Made by a program: the position numbers and the translations under genes. 64,000 nucleotides of DNA. It comes from Luteococcus sp052116585 (GTDB lineage: Bacteria > Actinomycetota > Actinomycetes > Propionibacteriales > Propionibacteriaceae). Position 1 is the stretch's first letter, and the number at the start of each line of letters is the position of its first letter. Below the pieces are notes generated by a model. It made no database searches. It was given only the letters and a program-made list of their open reading frames with translations, and had not been told where the DNA came from. Location of the stretch: positions 86,860-150,859 of the forward strand of contig NZ_JBQKKT010000006.1 in the NCBI RefSeq assembly GCF_052116585.1. The letters run 5' to 3'. Below are positions 17,621 to 25,192 of this stretch, in pieces.

Positions 17621-18381
17621 CCTCTGGGCTCCCTCACGAGCTTGGCGGCCTTGACCGGATCGGTCTCCCCTTCACCATAGGCCGGGCACAGCGTGGCCAG
17701 CGTGCACGCGCCGCAGGCAGGGCGACGGGCGTGACAGCGCCGACGGCCATGCCAGATCACGTTGTGGCACAGCTGCACCCAGTCAGCGGGGTCGAAGAGC
17801 TCTCCCACCTCCTGTTCGATCGGATCGGGGCGAGTGGCCGCCGTCCAGCCAAGGCGCCGGGCGACGCGCATGAAGTGGGTGTCCGGGGTGATCCCCGGCA
17901 CGCCGAAGGCATTTCCCAGCACCACATTGGCCGTCTTTCGGCCCACGCCCGGCAACGTCACAAGCTCCTCGAGCGTGTCTGGCACCTGCCCGTCGAATTC
18001 ATCGACGATGCGGGCGCTGAGGCCGATCAGCGATTCGGTCTTGGCCCGGAAGAAGCCCGTCGGACGAATGATCTCCTCCACCTCCGCAGGACTGGCCTGG
18101 CTCATGGCAGTGGCATCAGGAAAACGTGCGAAGAGCGCCGGCGTGACCAGGTTCACCCGCTTGTCCGTGCTCTGGGCCGAGAGGACGGTGGCCACCAGCA
18201 GCTCGTAGGGATCGCGAAAGTCCAGCTCGCACCGGGCCTGTGGGTATTGCAGGGCCAGGAGTTGGTTGGCGCGGTTCGCCCGCTCGCGCAGCGCCGCTCC
18301 GTGATCTGGAGACTCCCCACCCAACTCGGCAGGAAACTCATCAGTTGAGCCATCTGCGAGGGGCCCTTCTCGTTCGTCCAC
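17617..18381 (-). CDS. nth: endonuclease III (DNA glycosylase/AP lyase)
   Basis: 254 residues. Helix-hairpin-helix LPGVGRKTANVVLGNAFG carries the catalytic lysine, and TPDTHFMRVARRLG the catalytic aspartate. The C-terminal 4Fe-4S cluster is C-X6-C-X2-C-X5-C (CHARRPACGACTLATLC). Removes oxidised pyrimidines. About 30 residues of low-complexity N-terminus precede the usual start. First gene of the nth-TlpA-Nudix operon, divergent from crp. Confidence 0.93.
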   Translation of the reverse strand: MDEREGPLADGSTDEFPAELGGESPDHGAALRERANRANQLLALQYPQARCELDFRDPYELLVATVLSAQSTDKRVNLVTPALFARFPDATAMSQASPAEVEEIIRPTGFFRAKTESLIGLSARIVDEFDGQVPDTLEELVTLPGVGRKTANVVLGNAFGVPGITPDTHFMRVARRLGWTAATRPDPIEQEVGELFDPADWVQLCHNVIWHGRRRCHARRPACGACTLATLCPAYGEGETDPVKAAKLVREPRG

Positions 18382-18527
18382 GCCCGCAGCCTAGTGGGGG
18401 CGCCAAAGCAAGGCGGCGCCCAGTAGGCGTGGCACCGTGCCACACGAGGACCCCATGTGCACCAGGAAGTGAGGAAGACCACTAGACTGACGGTCACCGT
18501 GCTCTTGTCATCCGATGAAGGGGGATC

Positions 18528-19256
18528 ATGCACGAGGAGCTTCTGGCGCGTCTGCCGCTCTTCCAGAACCTAGAGCCCAGCTCTCGCCAGGCCCTGGATG
18601 AGTTCGTCCAACCCCTGTCATTGAGCCGTGGGGAGATCCTCTTCCGCAGCGGCGACGAGGCGCTCGGCCTGTACGTGCTGGCCATGGGCAAGGTGAAGCT
18701 CACCAAGCCCTCCCGGCAGCCGCAGCCCACCGCCACCATCACCCGCAAGGGTCGCCCCACGGCCCCGGCACCGCGGGAATCGCTGCTCTCCCTCATCGGG
18801 CCGGGCGAGATGTTCGGCGAGCTGTCCGTGCTTGACGGTGGTCAGCGCAGCACCACCGCCACGGCGATGCTCGACTGTCGGCTGTACCACGTGCCGCGGG
18901 AGCCGATGCTGAAGCTCATTCAGGAGCACCACGACATTGCCAACGCCATGATGCACCAGATGGCGCACCGGGTTCGGGTCTCCAACGAGATCATCTCCGG
19001 TCTGGTCCTCAGCGACGTCCCGGGCCGCATGGCCTACCTGCTGCTCACCCTCGGTGAGCGCTTCGGCGTCGCCACCGAACGCGGAACCGAGGTGCACCAC
19101 GACCTCACCCAGGCAGAGCTCGCCCAGATGGTGGGAGCCAGCCGCGAGACCGTGAACAAGGTGCTGACGGACTTCGCCGGCCGCAAGTGGATCACCATGA
19201 GCGGCAAGAGCGTGGTCATCCGCGACGCCGCCCGGCTGCGGGCCCGGATCGACTGA
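18528..19256 (+). CDS. crp: Crp/Fnr family regulator, GlxR/CRP orthologue with a loop insertion
   Basis: 242 residues: N-terminal cyclic-nucleotide domain (residues 1-135) with the phosphate-binding cassette GEMFGELSVLDGGQRSTTATA, dimer helix, and C-terminal winged helix with TQAELAQMVGASRETVNKVLTDF as recognition region. Residues about 60-84 form a Pro/Arg/Lys-rich insertion (SRQPQPTATITRKGRPTAPA) in a beta-hairpin loop that is about 8 residues in GlxR. The gene is divergent from nth, as in mycobacteria. A TAGACT at 18483 could be its -10 box. The ribosome-binding site AAGGGGGAT, 2-9 nt before the ATG, is complementary over 7 nt to loop 2 of the RNA at 24886-25025. Confidence 0.92.
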   Translation: MHEELLARLPLFQNLEPSSRQALDEFVQPLSLSRGEILFRSGDEALGLYVLAMGKVKLTKPSRQPQPTATITRKGRPTAPAPRESLLSLIGPGEMFGELSVLDGGQRSTTATAMLDCRLYHVPREPMLKLIQEHHDIANAMMHQMAHRVRVSNEIISGLVLSDVPGRMAYLLLTLGERFGVATERGTEVHHDLTQAELAQMVGASRETVNKVLTDFAGRKWITMSGKSVVIRDAARLRARID

Positions 19257-19363
19257 CCCCAAATCGTCTGATCCCGCATCGACTGCCCCAGTACAGGCCT
19301 CGCCACCGCATTCACGGCGGCCAAGACTGTCGGGGGCTCCTCGCGGCCCACTAAGCTCGTGGC

Positions 19364-19528
19364 ATGACCAAGTGGGAATACTTCACCGCACCCGTGCTGA
19401 GCCACGTGAGCCAGCAGATCCTGAACAATTTCGGCTCGGAGGGCTGGGAGCTCGTGCAGCTGGTCCCGGGGCCGAATCCCGACACCCTGGTGGGCTACTT
19501 CAAGCGCCCCATCCTCGAGGACAAGTGA
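19364..19528 (+). CDS. small DUF4177-like protein
   Basis: 54 residues (begins MTKWEYFTAPVLSH, contains NNFGSEGWELVQLV). The aromatic KWEY start and the GWELV motif are the signature of DUF4177-type small proteins, which have no known activity. Its stop overlaps the RidA start as TGATG, so the two are translationally coupled. A corresponding small gene accompanies the RidA gene next to crp in mycobacteria. Confidence 0.75.
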   Translation: MTKWEYFTAPVLSHVSQQILNNFGSEGWELVQLVPGPNPDTLVGYFKRPILEDK

Positions 19529-19983
19529 TGTCGGCCACCAGCCGCCTCCAGGAGCTGGGCATCACGCTTCCGCCGGTTGCCGCCCCCGTCGCGGCCTATG
19601 TGCCGGCCATGGTGCTGGGCAACCACGTCTGGACGTCGGGGCAGCTGCCCTTCGTCGACGGGACGCTGCAGGCCACGGGCAAGGTGGGCACGCAGATCAC
19701 CCCGGAGGACGCCAAGGCACAGGCACGGATCGCGGGCCTGAATGCGATCGCCGCTGCCGCCCAGGCCGCTGGCGGTCTCGACGAGATCAGCAGGATCCTC
19801 AAGGTGACGGTCTTCGTCGCCTCGGACCCGTCCTTCACCGGCCAGCCGGCCGTCGCCAATGGCGTCAGTGAGCTGATGGGTGAGGTCTTCGGTGCGCAGG
19901 GCCAGCACGTGCGAAGCGCCGTGGGGGTCAGCGTGCTCCCGCTGGATGCCCCCGTCGAGGTGGAGCTGGTCTGCGAGATCTGA
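19528..19983 (+). CDS. RidA/YjgF family enamine/imine deaminase
   Basis: 151 residues. LPPVAAPVAAYVPAMVLGNHVWTSGQLPF at the start and a C-terminal HVRSAVGVSVLPLDAPVEVELV are typical of the YjgF-like (RutC-related) subgroup. In the active-site position the protein has RSAVGV, the arginine of RidA. It detoxifies reactive enamine/imine products of amino-acid dehydratases. Coupled to the upstream DUF4177-like gene. Confidence 0.85.
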   Translation: MSATSRLQELGITLPPVAAPVAAYVPAMVLGNHVWTSGQLPFVDGTLQATGKVGTQITPEDAKAQARIAGLNAIAAAAQAAGGLDEISRILKVTVFVASDPSFTGQPAVANGVSELMGEVFGAQGQHVRSAVGVSVLPLDAPVEVELVCEI

Positions 19984-20046
19984 TCCCGCGCGCCGCCTGG
20001 CACTGAGCGCCGCCCTGGCACTGGGCGCAGTCAGGGGGCGGTTGTG

Positions 20047-20409
20047 TCAGGCGCGAGCGCGCTCGGCGCCGGCCCGCTCGACCACGCGACGACCACCGCC
20101 CTGCAACAGGGTGAGACCCGGACGGCCGGTGGCGGCATCGATGTCTTCCACGCCCTCGAGCACGGCCGCCCACGAGGGAACGTCCGGCCGCTGGCGCAGG
20201 AGCTGGCGACGTTCACGTTCGGTCAGCCCACCCCAGACACCCCACTCGATGCGATTGTCGAGTGCCTCGGCCAGGCATGTGCTGCGCACCGGGCATCCCA
20301 TGCACACCACTCGGGCGCGCTTCTGATCCTTGCCCTCGGGGAAGAGTGCGTCCTCCATCCCTCGACACCGGGCAAGAAGGGTCCAGTCGTCAGGCTCTGT
20401 CAGGCTCAT
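20047..20409 (-). CDS. whiB4: WhiB family iron-sulfur regulator (WhiB4-like)
   Basis: 120 residues. The four cluster ligands are C15, C36, C39 and C45 (ARCRGM, VVCMGCPVRSTC), followed by the WhiB turn GVWGGLTERERR. The C-terminal basic segment includes GGGRRVVERAGAERAR. Location between the RidA region and the divergent ponA2-type PBP corresponds to whiB4 (Rv3681c) in M. tuberculosis, an oxygen/NO-sensing redox regulator; the WhiB4 name rests on that position. The ribosome-binding site is AAGGAG. A convincing promoter with an overlapping palindrome lies 60-90 bp upstream. Confidence 0.88.
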   Translation of the reverse strand: MSLTEPDDWTLLARCRGMEDALFPEGKDQKRARVVCMGCPVRSTCLAEALDNRIEWGVWGGLTERERRQLLRQRPDVPSWAAVLEGVEDIDAATGRPGLTLLQGGGRRVVERAGAERARA

Positions 20410-20471
20410 GCCCTGTTCTCCTTCCCGCGCTGGAAGTAACCGCCGTAGCTTGTCAGGTGGCTTTCGAGTTG

Positions 20472-20500
20472 AATGTAGTCCGTCACAACGGTTGTGACAA
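20472..20500 (-). promoter_or_regulatory. whiB4 promoter with overlapping 17-bp palindromic operator
   Basis: On the minus strand, -35 TTGTCA (20495-20500), a 17-bp spacer and -10 TACATT (20472-20477). A perfect palindrome, GTCACAAC-G-GTTGTGAC at 20482-20498, overlaps the -35 box and fills most of the spacer, where a bound repressor would block RNA polymerase. Confidence 0.6.
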
Positions 20501-20658
20501 TCCCGCGGCCCACCAGACAGACGACGTGGGCCTCACGTGCACCGAGTGGGGACAATGACCCAAGTACATCGGGACAACTGCCCACCAGATGCTCCCAGAC
20601 GCCCGCGGCGACCCCTCATTCACCAGCCTGAGGCGAGTCCTCACGTACTCTTGTCACC

Positions 20659-23286
20659 ATGACTTCACGCAAGACCGGCAGCAATGCTTACCACCTGGGA
20701 TGGTTCGCCGCACTGAGCGTCATCTGCGGCCTGCTCGTGGCGGGCCTCGTGCTGCCCTATGCGTGGATCACCGGCTCCGTGGCGAAGGCGAGCGCCGAGT
20801 CGCTCGAGTCACTGCCGGCCGAGCTCGAGATCGGCCCCCAGTCGGAGCGCTCCAAGGTGCTCATGGCCGACGGCAGCGTGTTGGCCGAATTCTACTCCGA
20901 GAACCGCGTGTACGTGCCACTGAAGAAGATCGCGCCGGTCATGCAGGCCGCGCAGATCGCCATCGAGGACCACCGCTTCTACCAGCACGGTGCCATCGAC
21001 TTCGAGGGCACCGCCCGCGCCGCCGTGCGCAGCGCCTCCGGCACCACCCAGGGTGGCTCCACGCTCACCCAGCAGTACGTGAAGCAGGTGCAGGTTGAGG
21101 CCGCCATGTACAACAACGACGAAGAGGCCGCGGCCAAGGCGACCGAGCAGTCCCTGACCCGCAAGATTCGGGAGCTGCGCTACGCCGTCGCGGTGGAGAA
21201 GAAGCTCACGAAGGACCAGATCCTTGAGCGTTACCTGAACATTGCCTACTACGGCGCCGGCGCCTACGGCGTCGAAGCGGCCGCCAAGCGCTACTTCAAC
21301 ACCACGGCCGAGAAGCTGACCCTGGACCAGGCAGCTCTGCTGGCCGGCCTGGTGCAGAACCCGGCCGTCACGGATCCGATTGCGCACGAGAGCGCCGCCC
21401 TGACCCGCCGCAACATGGTGCTGAACCGCATGGCGCAGTTGGGCAAGATCACCCAGGACGAGGCCGCGGCCGCCAAGAAGAAGGGCTTCGACCGGTCCAA
21501 GGTGCAGGAGCCCAAGAACGACTGCACGGACTCCCGCTTCCAGACCATGTGCCAGTACGTGAAGAATGTGCTGCTCAGCGACCAGTTCAAGAGCCTGGGC
21601 AAGACGAAGGAGGAGCGTGACAACACGCTCAAGCGCGGCGGCCTGACCATCCAGACCCTGATCGACCCGAAGGCGCAGTCCGCTGCCGAGAAGGCCGTGT
21701 CCCGACGCATCGCCCCCACCGACCCGTTCATCTCCACCTCGGTGTTGATCCAGCCCAAGACCGGTCTGATCGTCGCCATGGCCCAGAACCGCACGAAGCT
21801 CGGAGACAAGCCCGGCCAGACCTGGTACAACTACTCGGTCAACCGGTCCATGGGCGGGGCCGAGGGCTACCAGGCCGGCTCAACCTTCAAGGTCTTCACG
21901 GCGGCCGCAGCCATCAACAAGGGCATCCCGCCGACGCGCAAGTACAACTCCCCGTCACCGATGGACTTCACCGGCTCGACCTTCCGGTCCTGCGAGGGCC
22001 CCTTCAAGTCGCCGGCCTACACCCCCAAGAACTCGACGGGCGTGGGCAACTTCGACATGGAGCAGGCCACGATGAAGTCCATCAACACCTACTTCGTGCA
22101 GTTGCAGCGCGCCACTGGCAACTGCGATGTGGTGAAGATGGCCCAGGCCGCGGGCGTGGAGCGCGCCGACGGCAAGGACCTGCTCAAGGACGAGGTTCCT
22201 GGCAGCGGCGGCGTGATGGGCTTCGACAAGGTCGTCTCGTTCACGCTGGGCCCGGTGGAGGTCACGCCGCTGTCGATGACCCAGGCCTACGCCACCCTCG
22301 CCAACCGCGGTGTGCGTTGCGATCCGATCATCATCAAGTCGGTCAAGACCAAGGCCGGCAAGGAGTCACCGGTTCCGTCCGCCAATTGCAAGCAGACGAT
22401 CAACCCGGATGTTGCCGACCAGGTGACCAAGATGCTCAAGCGCACGATCGAGTCCGGCACGGCCCGCCCCGCCTACATGGGCGACGGGCGTGACCAGGCC
22501 GCCAAGACCGGTACCACGGACTCGGCCGAGGCCGTCTGGCTGGCCGGCTACACCCCGGACATGGCGGGCGTCTCCATGATCGCCGCAGACAAGCAGGCCC
22601 CGGAGTACAAGGGTCGCGCGAAGCGCTCCATCACCGGCAAGCGGATCCACGGCACCGACTGTGGCGATGGTGGTTGCTGGCTGTCCGGCTCCGGCTCCGG
22701 CGACGCAGGCAAGATCTGGAAGGCCTCCATGGAGGCCGCGCTGGACGGCGTCGCGAAGACGAAGTTCCACAAGCCGAGCGGCAAGATCATCGAGGGCAAG
22801 AAGCTCTCCATCCCCAACATCAAGGGGATGGACATGAAGGAGGCCATGGCCGCGGTGGAGGCCGCCGGATTCGGCACCGAGACCGCCTATCAGTACAGCG
22901 ACTACAGCTACGGCACCTATCTCTACGCCTGGCCCAACAAGGGCACCTGGGACACCAACAAGCCGATCACCTTCTACGTTTCGCAGGGGCCGCGACCCAA
23001 GCCGAAGCCCGAGCCGACGAAGAAGGCCACTGCCAAGGAGACCAAGAAGTCCACCTGGAAGCCGACCGCCAAGCCGACGGCCAAGAAGACCACCACGGCC
23101 CCCAAGCCCACGGCCAAGACGACCACCACGGCCCCCAAGCCCACGACCAAGAAGACCACCACGGCACCCAAGCCCACGGCCAAGCCGACCGCCAAGAAGA
23201 CCGCGGCCACCAGGCCCACGACGAAGCAGACCGCGGCCGCCAGGACGACGGCGGCTGCCAAGCCCACAGCCAAGGCGAGCGCCTGA
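20659..23286 (+). CDS. ponA2: bifunctional class A penicillin-binding protein (PonA2-like) with PASTA domain
   Basis: 875 residues. One N-terminal membrane anchor (LSVICGLLVAGLVLPYAWI) precedes the GT51 transglycosylase domain (IEDHRFYQHGAIDFEG; GGSTLTQQYVKQ). The transpeptidase domain has SxxK at S408 (GSTFKVF), SxN in MKSINTYF and KTGT in AAKTGTTDSAE. A PASTA domain follows (LSIPNIKGMDMKEAM). The last 95 residues are a Lys/Thr/Pro repeat tail (KPTAKKTTTAP), extracellular and likely to lie along the wall. It polymerises and crosslinks peptidoglycan. It is divergent from whiB4 and coupled to the phosphoesterase gene by TGATG. Confidence 0.94.
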   Translation: MTSRKTGSNAYHLGWFAALSVICGLLVAGLVLPYAWITGSVAKASAESLESLPAELEIGPQSERSKVLMADGSVLAEFYSENRVYVPLKKIAPVMQAAQIAIEDHRFYQHGAIDFEGTARAAVRSASGTTQGGSTLTQQYVKQVQVEAAMYNNDEEAAAKATEQSLTRKIRELRYAVAVEKKLTKDQILERYLNIAYYGAGAYGVEAAAKRYFNTTAEKLTLDQAALLAGLVQNPAVTDPIAHESAALTRRNMVLNRMAQLGKITQDEAAAAKKKGFDRSKVQEPKNDCTDSRFQTMCQYVKNVLLSDQFKSLGKTKEERDNTLKRGGLTIQTLIDPKAQSAAEKAVSRRIAPTDPFISTSVLIQPKTGLIVAMAQNRTKLGDKPGQTWYNYSVNRSMGGAEGYQAGSTFKVFTAAAAINKGIPPTRKYNSPSPMDFTGSTFRSCEGPFKSPAYTPKNSTGVGNFDMEQATMKSINTYFVQLQRATGNCDVVKMAQAAGVERADGKDLLKDEVPGSGGVMGFDKVVSFTLGPVEVTPLSMTQAYATLANRGVRCDPIIIKSVKTKAGKESPVPSANCKQTINPDVADQVTKMLKRTIESGTARPAYMGDGRDQAAKTGTTDSAEAVWLAGYTPDMAGVSMIAADKQAPEYKGRAKRSITGKRIHGTDCGDGGCWLSGSGSGDAGKIWKASMEAALDGVAKTKFHKPSGKIIEGKKLSIPNIKGMDMKEAMAAVEAAGFGTETAYQYSDYSYGTYLYAWPNKGTWDTNKPITFYVSQGPRPKPKPEPTKKATAKETKKSTWKPTAKPTAKKTTTAPKPTAKTTTTAPKPTTKKTTTAPKPTAKPTAKKTAATRPTTKQTAAARTTAAAKPTAKASA

Positions 23287-24197
23287 TGCGCACGGCCGCA
23301 AAGGTGGCCCTGGCCGGAGTGGCCACAGGGGCTGGTGCCCTGGGCTATGGCCTCTGGGAGGCGCAGCAGTTCACGCTGCGCCGGGTTGAAGTGCCGGTGC
23401 TCCCAGACGGTGAACGCCCCATCCGGGTGCTGCACATGAGCGACATCCACCTGCTGCCCCGCCAGAAGGGAAAGCTGGAATGGGTGGCGAGCCTGGCCGG
23501 GCTGGAGCCAGACCTGGTGGTCAACACCGGAGACAACTTCTGCTCCCCCGACGCGATGGAACCGCTGCTGGATGCGTGGGGCCGGTTGCTGGACGTCCCG
23601 GGCGTCTTCGTCTTTGGCTCCAATGACTACACGATGCCGGCCTTCAAGAACCCGGCCAAGTACTTGGCCGGGCCGTCGAAGGTGGACGAGCACGACCACC
23701 CCGCGCTGCCCTTCGACGACCTGCGGGCGGCGATGACGGCGCGCGGCTGGGCCGACCTCAACCAGCGTCGTGCGGAGGTGACGGTTGACGGACGACGTCT
23801 GGCCTTCCGCGGCACGGATGACGCCCACCTGAAGCGCGACGACTACTCCGAGGTCGCTGGCCCGCCCGTGGCCGATGCGCTGCTGAACATCGCGGTGACC
23901 CATGCGCCGTACCTGCGGCTGCTGGACGCGATGACGGCAGACCGGATGGACATGATCTTCGCCGGCCACACGCACGGCGGGCAGGTCTGCCTCCCCTTCA
24001 AGGGTGCGCTGGTCACCAACTGCGATCTGGACACGGAACGGGTCAAGGGCCTGAGCCAGCACACCGCGCGGACCTCCGACGGCAGCCAGCACACCAGCTG
24101 GATGCATGTCTCGGCCGGCATGGGATCGTCACCGTACGCGCCATATCGCATTGCGTGCCGCCCGGAGGCGACCTTGCTGACACTGGTCAGCCGCTGA
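23286..24197 (+). CDS. membrane-anchored metallophosphoesterase (YkuE/Rv3683-like)
   Basis: 303 residues. The metal-binding motifs appear in order: HMSDIHLLP, NTGDNF, FGSND, VTHAPY and FAGHTHGGQV. The N-terminal hydrophobic segment (VALAGVATGAGALGYGLWE) can serve as anchor. The ATG overlaps the PBP stop codon (TGATG), so the two are co-translated, suggesting a role in the cell envelope such as lipid head-group or undecaprenyl-linked phosphate hydrolysis; substrate not visible. Confidence 0.88.
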   Translation: MRTAAKVALAGVATGAGALGYGLWEAQQFTLRRVEVPVLPDGERPIRVLHMSDIHLLPRQKGKLEWVASLAGLEPDLVVNTGDNFCSPDAMEPLLDAWGRLLDVPGVFVFGSNDYTMPAFKNPAKYLAGPSKVDEHDHPALPFDDLRAAMTARGWADLNQRRAEVTVDGRRLAFRGTDDAHLKRDDYSEVAGPPVADALLNIAVTHAPYLRLLDAMTADRMDMIFAGHTHGGQVCLPFKGALVTNCDLDTERVKGLSQHTARTSDGSQHTSWMHVSAGMGSSPYAPYRIACRPEATLLTLVSR

Positions 24198-24299
24198 GCC
24201 CGCCTCCGAGGGAGGCGACCGCCGCCGGCGCAGGCGCGTCGATTGGTCTTCCAAGAGGAAAGTGGGATACAGTGTTCCACGGCCCAAGGGCCAGCAGGA

Positions 24300-24377
<78 letters not shown>

Positions 24378-24424
24378 CATGAGGAAGGGCGTGGATTCCA
24401 CTGGAATCCACGCCCTTCCTCATG
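24378..24424. terminator. perfect 23-bp inverted repeat after tRNA-Pro
   Basis: The arm starting CATGAGGAAGGGCGTGG is repeated exactly as its reverse complement, with a single C at the centre (effective loop 3-5 nt). It begins 2 bp after the tRNA CCA end and is probably its terminator, although no T tract follows on the plus strand. Confidence 0.7.
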
Positions 24425-24850
24425 TCCACCCAGCCGGTGGTCAGTGAGCCGTGGACGAGCAGAGGCCCAGAACTCCGAACGCAGATATTCGGACATCTGA
24501 ATCGGTTACTGAACCCCACAGGATGCCGGGAGCTGACCCCTGATGACCACCTCTCGGGGCAGTGCGACATGATGGTGATCATTGAGTCCACGAGATTCAT
24601 CTTCTCCAGGCGAGCACTCGGCACCACTCCCCTCCGGCGACCAGGTTTGACCCCGGAAAACGAGACTGGACAGGGAATCACCGGATTCTTGGCGGACGGT
24701 GCCCGGCCCTGATATCTTCGGCGAGGCTCATGTGCGACCCACAAGTTGAGCGATAGTTCAAGTATTGACGATAAAATCTTCAACAAATCTTTGAACTAGA
24801 AGGACTTAATACTTAACAACTGAATACGAGCTGTAGAAGCCCTTCTCACA
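24425..24850. other. 426-bp gap without a recognisable gene; AT-rich in its second half
   Basis: No coding sequence with family features was seen on either strand. From about 24745 to 24840 the composition drops sharply to AT-rich, and an inverted pair AGTTCAA (24755-24761) / TTGAACT (24791-24797) lies in it. It is immediately upstream of the small RNA promoter. Confidence 0.5.
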
Positions 24851-24879
24851 TTGACTCAGTCGCACGGTCTGCATAGAGT
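24851..24879 (+). promoter_or_regulatory. promoter of the C-loop small RNA
   Basis: TTGACT (24851-24856), 17-bp spacer, TAGAGT (24874-24879). Both boxes are close to the primary sigma consensus, predicting a start near 24885-24889, exactly before the first hairpin. Confidence 0.75.
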
Positions 24880-24885
24880 TATCAA

Positions 24886-25025
24886 CAGATGACGAACCCC
24901 CGAGCGTCATCGACACAACGGAACAGCAATCCCCCGAGTGCTGTTCCTTCATCGCAAGTTCCGAACCCCCGAGCGGAACTTGCACCAAGGAAGGCCCCGG
25001 AAACGCAATCCGGGGCCTTTCTGTT
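24886..25025 (+). ncRNA. small RNA with three C-rich hairpin loops (6C-like)
   Basis: About 140 nt with no open frame of note. Three consecutive perfect hairpins carry almost the same 10-nt loop. H1 24888-24911: stem GATGACG/CGTCATC, loop AACCCCCGAG. H2 24920-24947: stem GGAACAGCA/TGCTGTTCC, loop ATCCCCCGAG. H3 24954-24983: stem GCAAGTTCCG/CGGAACTTGC, loop AACCCCCGAG. A rho-independent terminator follows (24991-25019, stem AAGGCCCCGG with its complement, then TTCTGTT). Stems differ while loops are conserved, the mark of a structured RNA acting through its loops. The actinobacterial 6C RNA class has C-rich hairpin loops thought to pair with G-rich ribosome-binding sites; this one has three loops with five Cs, so it is a variant or a related class. 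Confidence 0.85.
24991..25025 (+). terminator. rho-independent terminator of the C-loop small RNA
   Basis: 10-bp stem AAGGCCCCGG/CCGGGGCCTT, 9-nt loop AAACGCAAT, then a T-rich run TTCTGTT. It defines the RNA 3' end. Confidence 0.85.
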
Positions 25026-25192
25026 GCCCTGGGGAATCGATCGCGAATCCGTTGCTGGCAAGGATTCTCGGGCTCCGGCACCCGGGCGGCGATGCCCGGG
25101 ACGGCGCGAGCATGTGGCTTTTGGTGTGGATTCACCTTGGGGCGGGCAGCTGCCCGCAGCTGGACCGAACGAACTCGACCAGGCTGCGGCGC

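Noticed and set aside
20482..20498. CRP/GlxR binding site before whiB4
   Set aside because: Half-sites are TCACA-N5-TGTGA, the reverse of the TGTGA-N6-TCACA site.
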